A stretch of DNA of 64,000 nt from positions 4,836,001-4,900,000 of the forward strand of contig CP085830.1 in the NCBI GenBank assembly GCA_020809705.1, given 5' to 3'. Below the pieces are notes generated by a model. It ran no database searches, was not told the origin of the DNA, and was given only the letters and a program-made list of their open reading frames with translations. Below, piece after piece: positions 1 through 10,560 of the stretch; the stretch's first letter is position 1; every line of letters starts with the position of its first letter. The position numbers and the translations under genes were made by a program. Origin of the DNA: Calonectria ilicicola (Eukaryota > Ascomycota > Sordariomycetes > Hypocreales > Nectriaceae).

Positions 1-662
1 CTTTGGCGAGATCCTGTTAAAATTGTATGATACTGAGCGGGGAACGTAGTGAATGGCTGAGACGGGTTTCTACTACGTATGAATAATCTGCATGGTTGGT
101 TTGTAACAGTACTCATCTTCGTCGTTCACATTCCATCAAACATGGTCAGCGTTTGCTAGCATGTACATCTAAATACGGCACAAAGCGTAGCATTGTCCGG
201 TCCTCGGTGCTCGGAGGGTTTGGCCCGCATATTCGAGCTGCTGTGGTGTCTTACACCTGACATTGAACCTGCATGTGGACCCACAACCACCGCCTCCACA
301 TCTTTCGCTCTCGACGGGAGTCAAGAGTTGCTCAGTACGTTTCTTGAAAAAGAACTGAAGTAGCCTTTGGGGCCAAATAGATTAGTAGTAGGCCATTAGA
401 CATGTACGTTAGCTGCCGAACCTCGGGTAAAAGGCTTGAAAAAACCATGTGGGAACTTGTGGGCAAATTCCGAGGTTGTAAAAGGTCTCTTCTCGGATTC
501 TGCGGTCCGGTGTCCGCGAGGCCTGAAAACGGAGCGGGCTGGCGGGCTACAGCACAGCAGCGAGCGCCGACCGACATCTTCTTAGTAGCCTGACACCTCT
601 CTCATGCCGCTATAATTGCAGTGGATCACCGGAGCTTTAGCTTTGTCGCATCATAGTTAAAA
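1..662. other. Intergenic / 5' region of the aminotransferase
   Basis: GC-balanced sequence without a recognisable gene. Two short overlapping reading frames on opposite strands (about 332-593) have no family resemblance and look accidental. The last part, just before position 663, should contain the promoter and 5' leader of the aminotransferase, but I see no unambiguous TATA or regulatory motif. Confidence 0.5.
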
Positions 663-2279
663 ATGGCCTGGAAGCTTCTTGCACACCGCAGCACATCAGC
701 GCCGAGACCATTCCAGTCTATCGGCAGGAAGACTTCGGTTAGGCCAATTCTGTCCATTTTCTACAATAGCCAGCGGCCATACGGCAAGGCGAATTATACC
801 GCATCTCCAATGTCTAACAAATACCGTCCCGCCTCGCGTGTTGCGCGCCAGAGACAGGATGTATGGAGCATTATCAACGACGCTGCTGCCGCAGGTCCAG
901 TGCAACCTGTCGTGAATATGGGGCAAGGCTTTTTGTGAGTGGAAGATGAAACATCGCACTTCGCCCGAAACTGACGCCATGCAGTGGATATAATCCTCCA
1001 AAATTTGTACTGGACGCTGCGAAGAGTGCCCTGGATCGGGTCGACTGCAATCAGTATGCTCCTACCAAGGGAAGGCCGAGATTGAAGAAGGCAATCGCCG
1101 AGGCATACAGTCCATTCTTTGGGCGAAGATTGGACCCTGAGACGGAAGTAACGATTACGACAGGAGCAAACGAAGGTGTGTGCAGCTAATGAGTCATATG
1201 AATGCCACGGCAAAGAAACCGAGGCAAGCGAGCAGCGCATCTCATCATGGGGAAGCACCTTGTCGGCAGTTCGCGTCAGTTACAAAGAACTCGGCGATGA
1301 CATGACTAACATTGAGATTTCTACAGGCATGCTAAGCGCCTTCATGGGTTTCATTGAACCCGGTGATGAAGTCATCGTCTTCGAGCCTTTCTTTGACCAA
1401 TACATTAGTAATATCGAGATGTCTGGAGGGAAGGTTAGCCATGTCCCAATGCTCCCGCCTACCGACGGAGCGGAGAGAACATCGTCCGCGGCGAATTGGA
1501 TCATCGACTTCGACGCCTTGAGGCGCGCATTCAATGACCGGACAAAAATGATCGTCATCAATACCCCTCACAATCCGGTTGGAAAGGTTTTCAGTCGCGA
1601 AGAACTTTTGCGGATCGGCGAGCTATGTCTCAAGCACAAAACCTTGATACTGTCAGACGAGGTATATGACAGGCTCTCTTACGTGCCGTTCACACGAGTC
1701 GCTACACTATCACCAGAGTTGGCAAAGATCACATTGACTGTGGGATCGGCAGGAAAAAACTTCTACGCTACCGGCTGGCGAGTAGGCTGGTTGATAGGCC
1801 CAGCGGGGCTGATTCAATACGTCGCCGCCGCTCATACACGCATCTGCTATAGTAGTGTGAGCCCGTTGCAGGAGGCCACAGCAATCGGGTTCGAGCAAGC
1901 GGATAAAATGGGATTCTGGGACGCTGCTGTCGACGAAATGAACGGAAAAATAAACCGCTTCTGCGCGGTTTTTGACGAGTTGGGCATTCCGTATTCCGTG
2001 CCTGAAGGTGGCTACTTTGTCCTCGCGAACCTCAAGAATGTGAGAATCCCGGACGGTTATTTGGTTCCTGACCAAATCAAGGACCGCCCAAGAGATTTCA
2101 CGATGGCGTGGTTTTTGATTAACGAGTTGGGTGTGGCCGCGGTACCACCGACAGAATTTTACACTCCTAGCAATGATCATCTAATAGAGGACTGGATGCG
2201 TTTTAGTGTATGTAAGGAAGACCACGTTTTAGAAGAAGCAAAGGAGAGGTTAAGGGGCTTGCGAAAGTATATTAACTAA
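663..2279 (+). CDS. Kynurenine aminotransferase-like class I/II PLP enzyme (BNA3 type), mitochondrial-type N-terminus
   Basis: PLP-dependent transaminase expected to move the amino group of kynurenine or a related aromatic or glutamine-type amino acid to a 2-oxoacid. Best model is three exons, 663-934, 985-1175 and 1327-2279, with introns of 50 and 151 nt, giving 471 residues. Both introns have GT-AG ends and joining them restores MGQGFFGYNPPKF and TTGANEGMLSAFMGF, family-typical sequence. Visible motifs: NTPHNPVGK, SDEVYDRLSY, the PLP-lysine box SAGKNFYATGWRVGW, the PEGGYF segment and a C-terminal RFSVCKED arginine region. The first ~65 residues are rich in Arg/Ser/Lys and nearly lack acidic residues, which suggests mitochondrial import. 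The start has an A at -3 and G at +4. No frameshift, stop or key-residue loss was seen, so it is the only clearly intact host gene here. The exact substrate is inferred from family resemblance. Confidence 0.9.
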
Positions 2280-2303
2280 TGCTATCTACATTGACATAAC
2301 GTA

Positions 2304-5005
2304 CCCGGTGGGTTGAGTAACTAGCTCGCGCGCTGGGCAAAATAAGCCCCCACCTCTCCCCTGGAGAGGTAGTAACACAACCTGTATCTACATTGTACGG
2401 AGGTTGACGCTTGATATAATGTTAGCTCGCCCCGCTGAAGCAAGGGGGCTGGTTTGGTCACAGGAGGAACATTTTTAGGTATAATTACCCTATACTATAT
2501 TTCTTTTTATTAAAATAAATATTAAATAAAATAAAAGAAAAGTAATAAAATATAAATAATAATTTTATTATATTTATAATATATATCTAAATGTTTATTA
2601 TAATTATAAGAATTTTATTTAAATTTATCTCTCTTTTTTCTTTTATTTCTTTCATATTTTGCATATCTGCTACTTTTGGTAGTGCAAATGTGTACCCAAA
2701 ACCCTCCTTGGTCTCGGCGGGGCGAGCTAATATTATATCAAGCGTCAACCTCCGTATGCGTATTCAGCTTTTTTAACTTTATAATATTATAATTTTATTA
2801 ATAATTAATAAAAATTAAAAATAAATATATTATTAAATAGTCTAAAGTTTATTTAATATAGAATATTAATTTTATTTATTTTTATTAATAAATAGAAGTA
2901 TTATAATATTAGAATATTAATGTTTATTAATAATATTTTAATTATAGAATATTAATAGTTTTATTAATTATAATTTAAATATAAGTTTAAGATTTCTTTT
3001 TATTAAAATAAATATTTAAGATTCTTTTAAAGTTAAAATTATTATAATTAATATTTTATAATTAACTTCTTTTTTTATCTTTTATTCTTTTTTTTAATAA
3101 AATATCTTATAAATAAAGCTAATTTTAATATAATTATAATATTTTAGCTATTAATTAAATATTAATATTAAAGTTATTATAATTACCCTTAATAAATAAA
3201 AAAATATAATTAAATAAATAAAATTATTAATATATAATTATAAAAATTATTATTAATTTTATTTAATAAAATTAAATATTAAATTTAAATTATTTATTAT
3301 TTTATAATTTTAAAAATATTTTAAAAAAATATTTTAAATTATATTAATAATAAATAAACTTATTTTTTATTATTAATTTTAATCCACTCTATCCTTAGAC
3401 TTTTAATAGCTTAAATATCCTCCTTAATAATTACCCTCTTATAAGTTTCTCTTTAACTAGCTTCCTTTATAATTATTTATATTATTTACTTTTATATATT
3501 AACCTAGCCTTATAAATAAAATTAACTTAAACTAATTATTAATATAATAGTTTACTTATCTTACTATAATTACTAAAAAAGCTTATTTTAATCTTTTATA
3601 TATCTCTAGAATTCCTTACTTTAGTTATCATAATTTCTATTACTAATCTTCTAATATAACTCTACTATTATATATACCCTATTATTAATCTAAATATAAT
3701 AATATATATATATATAATATATCTTTATTTTTATTTACTTTTACTATACCTTAACTATTTTCTTATAAACTAACTATATAAAAATAGTTATATCAAGATA
3801 TACTTTAGTATTATAAATAAACTTTTAAATTAGCTTACTAAAAGCTTTAAATTACCTTTTCTTAATAATTTAATTAAATAATTATTTTATCTTTCTTAGT
3901 ATTATTAATTTTTATAGTAATTAAAAAAATAATAGCTCTTTTAGCTCTTAAATTATTTATTATAAAGATTCTAAAATAATATTTAAATTAAATAATATTA
4001 TTTTACTTTTTTAAAGTTAATATATATATAATAAACTTTAAAGGCTACTTTATAAAGTTAATTTTATTAATTAAGGAAATTATATTAAGTTATTTATATA
4101 TTATTAGCTTAAGTAAAGTTAATAAGAGTAAAATATTATTTTATTTTTAAATATTAATAAATATTAATATTAAAATATTAAAATAAATAATTAATATAAA
4201 AAGAAAGGTAAAATAAAATAATATTAAAGGTATAATAATATTAAATAAAGTTAAGATTTTTATAAGTAATAAATCTATTTATTAAAAGTATTTAATAAAT
4301 TAACTTTTCCTTTCTAAACTTCTAAGCTACTATATTTACTATCTAATAATTCTATTTTTCTTTACTAATAATAGGACTATAATCAAATTAATCCTTAATA
4401 ATAAGACCTTTAAAATCACTATTTAATAAGAAGAAATAACAATTAAAATATTACAACTACTAATATACTTATTAACTATTATTAAAGCTAATTACTATTA
4501 TAATTAATACAACATATTTATTAATATTAGCTATAATATATTCCTCTAAGAGGACTTTTACTATAAGGATAAGAAAAGAAGGAACTACTTAATTAATAAT
4601 ATTAATTATATTAATAAAAATAAATAACATATATTTTTTAATAAAAAATATAATAATATAATATATAATAATTATTTCTATTATTATAAATATTTAAAAT
4701 AATAAACAATTCCTCTAAATTATCTATATAAAATTTTCACCTAATAAAAAAAAATATAAACTATATTTATTATAATTATATATAATTTAACTAAAATTTC
4801 TAATATATTAAATTTATATATAAAATTAATAATATTTAAAATTTAAAACAATTTAATCACAAAATAAAATAATTATAAATAAATTACTATATCAAAGCTA
4901 GATACACATACAACGTAGATACAGGTTATATCACCACCTCTCCAGAGGAGAGGTGGGGGCCTGCCCCGACTGCCCGCTGTCGGCTTAGTCAGTCAACCCA
5001 CCGGG
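2304..5005. mobile_element. TA-flanked TIR DNA transposon with RIP-degraded interior
   Basis: Imperfect terminal inverted repeats of roughly 95-110 bp. The left end begins CCCGGTGGGTTGA at 2304 and the right end finishes TCAACCCACCGGG at 5005. Each is bordered by TA (2302-2303 and 5006-5007), as expected of Tc1/mariner-Fot1-type insertion. Both arms also share a palindrome-like block (CCCCACCTCTCC...GGAGAGGT) and CCTGTATCTAC. The left arm is split by a smaller element at 2398-2754. The interior (about 2760-4890) is nearly pure A+T with no open reading frame, so any transposase cannot be read; the interior length would fit a Fot1-class transposase but that is only inference. Target site is directly downstream of the aminotransferase stop. 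Confidence 0.75.
2398..2754. mobile_element. MITE-like TIR element nested in the left TIR of the larger element
   Basis: A 357-bp element with about 40-bp inverted ends: left CGGAGGTTGACGCTTGATAT at 2398, right its reverse complement ending CAACCTCCG at 2754. It is flanked by TA on both sides (2396-2397, 2755-2756). The opposite, uninterrupted TIR of the host element near 4905-4915 shows the pre-insertion sequence (on the complement CGTTGTATGTGTATC), with a single TA where the left arm has TA-element-TA. The ends are GC-rich while the middle (about 2470-2690) is A+T-rich and non-coding, too small for a transposase. Confidence 0.8.
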
Positions 5006-5007
5006 TA

Positions 5008-5329
5008 ATCCACAAGCGGACTAGCCACTTTTCAAGAAAAACACAAAAGTGCAAGTCAATTCAACCACAACAATATAAATTAATTCGATTAAATCGGATT
5101 CTGAATCTTTAGACTCCGTTTCAAGGCTTTTACATGTAAGCCCATTATGGCCAGGCTCTCCACAGATGCCACAGCATCGGGGGCACGTCTCAGCCCTCCT
5201 TGTAGAACCACTCCTTTCATGCGTTTCTATCTATATCTAGCTCTCTACCTCTTTCTGGGGAGGGGTCAGTTTAAAGACCCCCTTGTAGCTACATACACGC
5301 TCTCACAGAACGCGATACTCATTTAGAGC
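5008..5329. other. Non-coding stretch between TIR element and NmrA pseudogene
   Basis: GC-balanced sequence with stops in all frames and no recognised family. It may hold the eroded upstream exons of the NmrA-like gene that becomes recognisable near 5330, but no Rossmann N-terminal GxxGxxG was found. Confidence 0.4.
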
Positions 5330-5876
5330 CCCTTAATCAATACTGCCGTAGCTGCCGGAGTCAAGAGGTTCATTCCTTCGGAGTTCGGATCGAACCTCCA
5401 GGATCCAGGTCTGCCGTGCGCTACTCAACTACAGGAACAAGGTTGTGGTTAAAGAATACCTCGAGGAAAAGTTCAAGGCCCACAGCATAACATTCACATA
5501 TATTTAAAACGACGCTTATCTCGATTGGTCGCTAAAGATGGGCCACGTAATGGACCTCAAGGGGAATACTATCCACCTGTACGATGGCGGCGAGCGACCT
5601 GTCTCAATGACGACTTCCCATCGCCGCGCAGGCCGTGACCCGTCCTGGCGCACCTCGAAGAGACCAAGAACCACACGAGGCGCTTCTGTCTTAGAGGCAG
5701 CTGCTAGCGTATACAAAGGAGATCGCGCCGGAGCGCGAGTGGCGAGAGGAGTATGTCGATCTCGGGGAGATGGAGCGGAAGGCCAAGGAGGAGGCGAAGC
5801 CAGGCGTGCCGAACTTGAGCATGTTCCACCGCCACAGCTAATAACCAGTTCGGCGAGTCAGATGATCAGCTACTAG
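5330..5876 (+). pseudogene. NmrA-like / isoflavone-reductase-like NAD(P)-binding protein, frameshifted fragment
   Basis: Pieces of an NmrA-family (atypical short-chain dehydrogenase, PCBER/isoflavone-reductase-like) protein can be followed on the plus strand in several frames. LINTAVAAGVKRFIPSEFGS is encoded near 5332-5392. A piece reading YRNKVVVKEYLEEKF follows about 5431-5475. Then, after an in-frame stop, come DAYLDWSLKMGHVMDLKGN and TIHLYDGGERPVS (about 5515-5610), and VLAHLEETKNHTRR near 5640-5680. Order and spacing match the middle and C-terminal part of the family. The N-terminal dinucleotide-binding loop is missing and at least two frame changes plus stops interrupt the rest. Base composition is not AT-shifted, so decay is by indels and point changes rather than RIP. 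In fungi such proteins act as redox sensors or as reductases in secondary metabolism. Confidence 0.75.
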
Positions 5877-6153
5877 GGAGTCAGCCCCTGTCGGGGATTG
5901 CGACCAGGGAGGTGGTCCGGACAGCCATAGAGCAGCAGAGCTAGAACCAACCGGCCATGCGATCCGGACATCGTTTGCCCGCATGCTCAGGACCTCTCGC
6001 GCATGTGCAGCAAAACTCCGTAGCTGCTAGACAGAAGACCGAGATAGCGGCCGTCCGCGGCGGTGACCGATTGCTTTAGCAGTCGTCAAATCACGGGGCC
6101 ACCTCGGTATTGTTGGGGGGTTTAGCGTCGGATTTTCGATTTCCGGCAGCGAC
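5877..6153. other. Non-coding GC-rich stretch
   Basis: No gene recognised. It could include the decayed C-terminal coding part of the NmrA-like gene, but no family motif is readable past about 5700. Confidence 0.35.
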
Positions 6154-6155
6154 TA

Positions 6156-6572
6156 GGAATCTCCACCCCGACTACTAGGGGGTCTCTAATCCGACCTCTC
6201 CCCGTGATCGTTCTATAGTCAAAAGGGGTCTATTAATTTATAAAATTTACTTTTTAAATTAAATCTTAATTAATTTTTAATATAATTTAATTATCTTAAT
6301 TATAATTAACTATTACTTAATATAATATTTTTACTTTATTTTACTTTATTATAACACAGTTAACTATCCTACTAATAATAAATCCTTTATTTTAATTAAT
6401 TTACCTAGTTAGGAAATTAACCAGACTATTATATATTTAGCTAGAAGCTTAAAATATTCTTTTTTTATAAATTACTATTAATTTTACAAATTAATAGATC
6501 CCCTGTGACTATAGAACTATCACGGGGGAGTGGTTAAATTAGAAACCCTCTAAGTAGAGTGGGTTGGCTGGT
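6156..6572. mobile_element. Small TIR element with AT-rich core
   Basis: Inverted repeats of about 80 bp: the left arm (about 6160-6245) contains CCCCGTGATCGTTCTATAGT and GGGGTCTATTAATTTATAAA. The right arm (about 6490-6570) gives on its complement CCCCGTGATAGTTCTATAGT and GGGGATCTATTAATTTGTAA. Candidate flanking TA dinucleotides are at 6154-6155 and 6573-6574, but the outer 15 bp match poorly, so the precise ends are uncertain. The arms keep normal GC while the core is AT-rich and contains an LTR remnant (6240-6433). Confidence 0.65.
6240..6433. repeat. 5'-truncated Gypsy-B LTR remnant inside the small TIR element
   Basis: Between the two arms of the TIR element lies about 194 bp colinear with the final half of the Gypsy-B LTR (compare 46985-47165 and 61757-61938). 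Shared order includes TTTTAATATAATTTAATTA, CTATCCTACTAATAATAAAT and the end ACCAGACTATTATA, equivalent to ACCAGACCGTTACA in the less mutated copy at 61924-61938. Differences are nearly all C-to-T/G-to-A. Confidence 0.6.
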
Positions 6573-6574
6573 TA

Positions 6575-7382
6575 CCCCGATTAGAGTGTTGAGTGTTCCA
6601 TAACCCACTTCCCACATCCGCCAGCGAGATAGCCCAGTCGGTTTTGGCGTACTCATGTAGCTAAGCACTTCTAGCCAAGTGGGCGTGGTAGTCCTTCGAC
6701 CTTACTCCCAAGTATCTGGTTGTATCGTTAACCCCAGGTCAAACCCCACATCCATAAAGTGCCTACATGGCCCGTTTCGTGCCTTGGCCGTATGAGACCT
6801 GTGTTAAAGTTGTCGGCGGGCGGCTGACATCACTCCCTCTTTGGAGTCAACGTAGGCCGGCTCTGTCTGCCACAACGTCTTCGTGTGTGCTCCGAACGCC
6901 GAAAAAAGGCTCTCGGGTTAGCCTCGTGGTTAGTGCCACGTACAAAGATGGGCCGGATGATAAGGGCATGCAAGCATGGAATGGCAATGTGCACCTCGGT
7001 GACAAGTGCGCCGCGAAGATAAACAGATGGATCTGATGTGTCAAACCCTGGCCACATAGTGGGTCAGATAGTAGTGGCGGCGACGGCTCGCTTGCTGGTG
7101 GGAGCCTCAAGGCGAACCCGGGCACCAAAGAGACGCGACCTAATCCTTGCTCACCCCGCATCCTAGGCCCCTGGTAGTGGGACATTAGTGCTATCCAAGG
7201 TGAAGCCAGTGTCCCGCGCGGCGAGAAGCCTATACTAGCCTAACCCCAGTGGGCTCCAATTACAAATGCATGTGCCCCAAGGTGCATGGTCAGGCTCCTC
7301 TCCCCCAATCTCCCAAGAACCTCACAACACGCGCTGCCAATAGGTTCATTACCTGGCCATTCGGTAACGAGGAGGGATAAAT
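6575..7382. other. Intergenic island with tRNA-like A-box motifs (possible SINE remnants)
   Basis: About 800 bp of GC-balanced sequence without a convincing protein gene; the frame from 6767 to 7036 has no family resemblance. Two segments start like Pol III internal promoters. TAGCCCAGTCGG near 6633 matches the A-box consensus exactly and is followed about 60 bp later by a T-loop-like CCTTCGACC. GTTAGCCTCGTGGTTAGTGC near 6917 resembles a tRNA D-arm and is followed by GTGTCAAACCC near 7037. I could not fold either into a credible cloverleaf, so tRNA-derived SINE remnants are only a possibility. The promoter of the regulator at 7383 should lie in the last part. Confidence 0.3.
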
Positions 7383-10233
7383 ATGAGACCCCAACCATCA
7401 CGCGCTGTAAGTCGTACAATAGCCCTTGGAAGCGGATGTAGTGATGAAGTTGCTTACGCGGTAGTCCAAAGTGCGACTGGTGCTATGCGAAGAAGGTGCG
7501 TGCGAGTGTTAGATGGAACTAACTCTCCATCGGCTGCCTCTTCCCGTATCCTCTGACACGAGGATGACCCCCTTCGGCTCGCAGACCCTGATTGATGTGA
7601 TCAACACAGATAAAATGTGACCGAAAGGACCCTTGCGGCATTTGTCGTAATGCTGTAATGAAATGCACACGCGACAGGCCGAGGAACCCACGCCTCGCCC
7701 AGAGAATCCAAGTAAAGTGCGTCGACCATCACTCCTGTCCATACCGCTGGGATACAAACTAAAATTCGATATCAGCGAAGAGCGGTTCGCCTCCTTGATG
7801 GAGCGAATGGCCCAGCTGGAAGACGCCTTTAGGAACGAAGCGAGAAATCCGCCTAAGGACCAGATCCAGGTAGCTACCACGGACACGCTTACGCCACCAT
7901 TTTTTGAGGACACGGCCTACCGCTCAGCACCTCCGTCTGAGCCAGTCGATATTGCTTCACCAGTAGTGTCGACAGAGGGTGCAAGCGAGCGCGAGTCTCC
8001 ATTGCTGGCAACTGGCTCGGCAGTTGACACTCTAGAAGGCTGGGTCGAAACATCCGGCAGAAAGAATTCTGATGTCGAAATCGCTCAACCCGGACCCGTT
8101 GTGACGCAGCCCACAATGCTGTCTCCCCCTCAAAGCTCTCGCCACGCCGAATCCCTGCCGAGTTGGAAAGCGCACATCCCGGAACAGGCTCAAAGGTATT
8201 TCAAACGAGAGCTCGAGAACTCGGGACCGGATATAACTTCGACGCGGAGTTCACTGTTAAGGTCCGGGCTAGCCTTGGCCCAGAGAGTCGAGACCTCCGC
8301 CCTGCACGATAATGTCTTCGAAGACGAGATCGGGAAAATCTTGGACATCTATTCCGAAGCTTTATACCCCTCGCCTGATTTTATCCGCCTTGCCCTGAAT
8401 GGTAATTGTGACCCCAAACTAGATGCGGTGAATGACAATGATTGTCATGAAAAATCTGAATTAAAATGCGTTGCCGACTAACAAAAACGCATCACAGAGC
8501 TCGGTTCCGGGAGTATTATTTGCCAGATCCACCTGAATCTTGTTGCGTATCTAGACAAGGCGACTATTAAACAAATGAGTATTGGTTTAGTTGAGAATGC
8601 GGTGCATGGACAAACGCGGCTACAACACCTAGTTTGCATTAACTTTTTCGCCTATCTGGTGCTAACCGCACTAGAGACAGACGACCAAGCAACTAGGCTC
8701 ACGCGATATCTAGGCGGCTCACGAGAAAGGTATATCGAGAATACCCTCTCCGTGCTGGGGAGGCTTAGCGTTTTGATGCCGCCGTCTATCACTCTTCTTC
8801 AGTCGCTGATCTCAGGAGTAATTCACCTCTTGCTCTACTTACAAAATCACGTTAAAGTCCTAACAGGTGTTACAGACTATGCTCTTTTTAGAGCTCGGAC
8901 AGGTTGAGAAGTGCTGGACTCTAAATTCGGCAGCCTGCTGGGTATGCACAGCTCTCGGGGGAGATTACCTAGTAGACCAAGTCAGCACGAACCTTGAATC
9001 CGCAGAAGCAGCCGAAGTGCGAAACTGCCTATTTTACTGTTACACCTTCGATAAAACGTTGTCCATGACTATGGGTCGCCCTTGCTCGTTTCCCGATACC
9101 GAGTTCGACGCGTCAATCTTGTTACCATCATCTCTGCATAATCCAGCTCAAGTAATATACGCTGTTATACTTGAGCTATGTCAGGCCTTGAACGACATTA
9201 ATCATGAGCACAGAAGGTATCACAACGAGGAAGACCTGATGCATAAGATTGCCCGCCTTAAGCAAATCCTAGACAGGATCAGCTCAACGAAAGACAAGAT
9301 CAATAAGGTACGCCATAATTGTTATACCCCCATCCCCAAGGTCTCGCGTAGCACTTGTGACTAAGTAATTATTCATTTGCAGATGTTCACTTTCGGTGAC
9401 GTGGCGTCTGATAGTTTCATTGCGCTAGAGCGAATGGGACTAGACTTCATGTATTATTCCGTTCAAATTTCCGTCTACGCCCTCATACCTCCCTCCCATC
9501 TATCCCAAAGGATGCAACGGAGTTTTCTGAACGGAAGTCGTCGTGCATTACAATCACTTAGAGCACTCCAGGACACAGCGTGGACTCACTGCATGCGATC
9601 CAAGGCATTCCGCTCCTCTTTAACATGGTGTGTTTAATCCCCCTCTCATGGCTTCGCGTTGCCCGTGATGATAGCTTATTGTTACCTTCCAGGATCACCC
9701 TGCTGTTTCCCTTCTTGTCTTTCTTTGTGGTGTTTAGCAATTCGATTACAACGGCAAATCTGGAGGATTTGCGCCTCCTACGAGACGTAGCTAATGGCCT
9801 CAGCATTATAGCCGCCGACTTTCCGCAGTTGAGCCGGATCGAGGAGTTCTGCAAGGACCTTGTGGCTCTGTGCTTCAAGAGCATCACGAAGTCGCAGGGA
9901 TCGGGTTCAGAATTTCTATCCACCAAGTTCAACGGCAGAGTGGCTAATGAGAAACAGTACCAGAAACCGATGATCGAGAGATCAGTCGGTATCGATGCAG
10001 TAGATGGTACGCATCCTGATTGGAGTAGCCAGTTCTCAGCCGCAACAATGGGTTTTCCCACGGGCGTCCGGGTCATGGGTCGCACCCAAATTCCTTGGCA
10101 GAGTTCATTAGACAATATGGAAGTGGAAAGTAACTTTGAGGATTTCTTGAATTATCACGACGATGACATGGATGCCAACTGCATATCGTTCTTGCTGAGC
10201 ACTGAAGTTGAGGATTTCGCGGGGATAATATAA
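7383..10233 (+). pseudogene. Zn2Cys6 fungal-specific transcription factor; seven exons, one frameshift after the DNA-binding cluster
   Basis: Exons: 7383-7406, 7472-7495, 7610-8401, 8498-8817, 8876-9307, 9383-9627, 9693-10233. All six introns (57-114 nt range) have GT-AG ends, several with CTAAC-type branch sites (e.g. GACTAAC at 8475, CCTAAC near 8859). The first three exons join to ACDWCYAKKIKCDRKDPCGI followed by CRNAVMKC, a perfect CX2CX6CX5CX2CX6C binuclear zinc cluster. The later exons give the fungal_trans regulatory domain, with CWTLNSAACWVCTALG and TFDKTLSMTMGRPCSFPD, and then an acidic C-terminus. The phase breaks once: exon 3 leaves the zinc-cluster frame around 7672-7690 and continues in the frame that contains the ATG at 7663, so one base is missing (or two added). 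Everything downstream is in one consistent frame. This could be recent pseudogenisation, an assembly indel, or use of ATG 7663 to make a protein lacking the DNA-binding domain. Target genes are unknown. Confidence 0.8.
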
Positions 10234-10560
10234 CTGTGCGCAGCTTTTAATAAATTAACCTGTACAACGTATTAACTTATATATTGGTCTTACTTAGACA
10301 ATATAGTAATAGGAAAAGTTAATAGTTAAATATAGGTATTAGTAGGAGTCTGATTGGTTTTAAGGGCTTAGAAGTATATTATGGCCTAGACTAACTGGCA
10401 ACCATAGTCTCTTTAGCTAGCAACCATAGCTGTTGAACCGAACGGTTAGGCCAAAAACATAGCGCGCTAAGCTAGTTAGCGCAACACATCCAATTCGGTC
10501 TTTTATCTGTTTCAACAATAGCTGTAGCGGACTGTGGCGGAGGGCTGATTCTTAGCCTCC
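10234..10560. other. Regulator 3' flank with hairpins
   Basis: Moderately AT-rich flank with no gene. GCAACCATAG occurs twice (about 10399 and 10424). Two short inverted repeats lie close together: AACCG-AA-CGGTT near 10437 and GCGCTAA-GCTAG-TTAGCGC near 10463-10481. These may be the end of a DNA transposon whose other end has been lost in the adjacent nested elements, but I found no matching TIR partner. Confidence 0.35.

Noticed and set aside
1176..1326. Extra N-terminal coding sequence of the long aminotransferase frame
   Set aside because: It is the second intron (GT-AG); removing it joins TTGANEG to MLSAFMGF as in the family.
2591..2776. Small plus-strand frame of 61 codons with an Ile/Phe-rich start like a membrane peptide
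   Set aside because: It runs through the AT-rich core and right end of the 357-bp MITE; not a plausible gene.
3600..4800. Possible CRISPR-like or satellite array in the AT-rich block
   Set aside because: Only low-complexity A/T sequence; no regularly spaced repeat units were found.
6767..7036. Plus-strand frame of 89 codons
   Set aside because: No family resemblance, overlaps equally long frames on the other strand, and crosses the tRNA-like units.
8818..8875. Apparent frameshift between the frames ending at 8907 and starting at 8867
   Set aside because: Explained by a 58-nt GT-AG intron with a CTAAC branch site; joined exons read SLISG-TMLFLELGQ in one frame.
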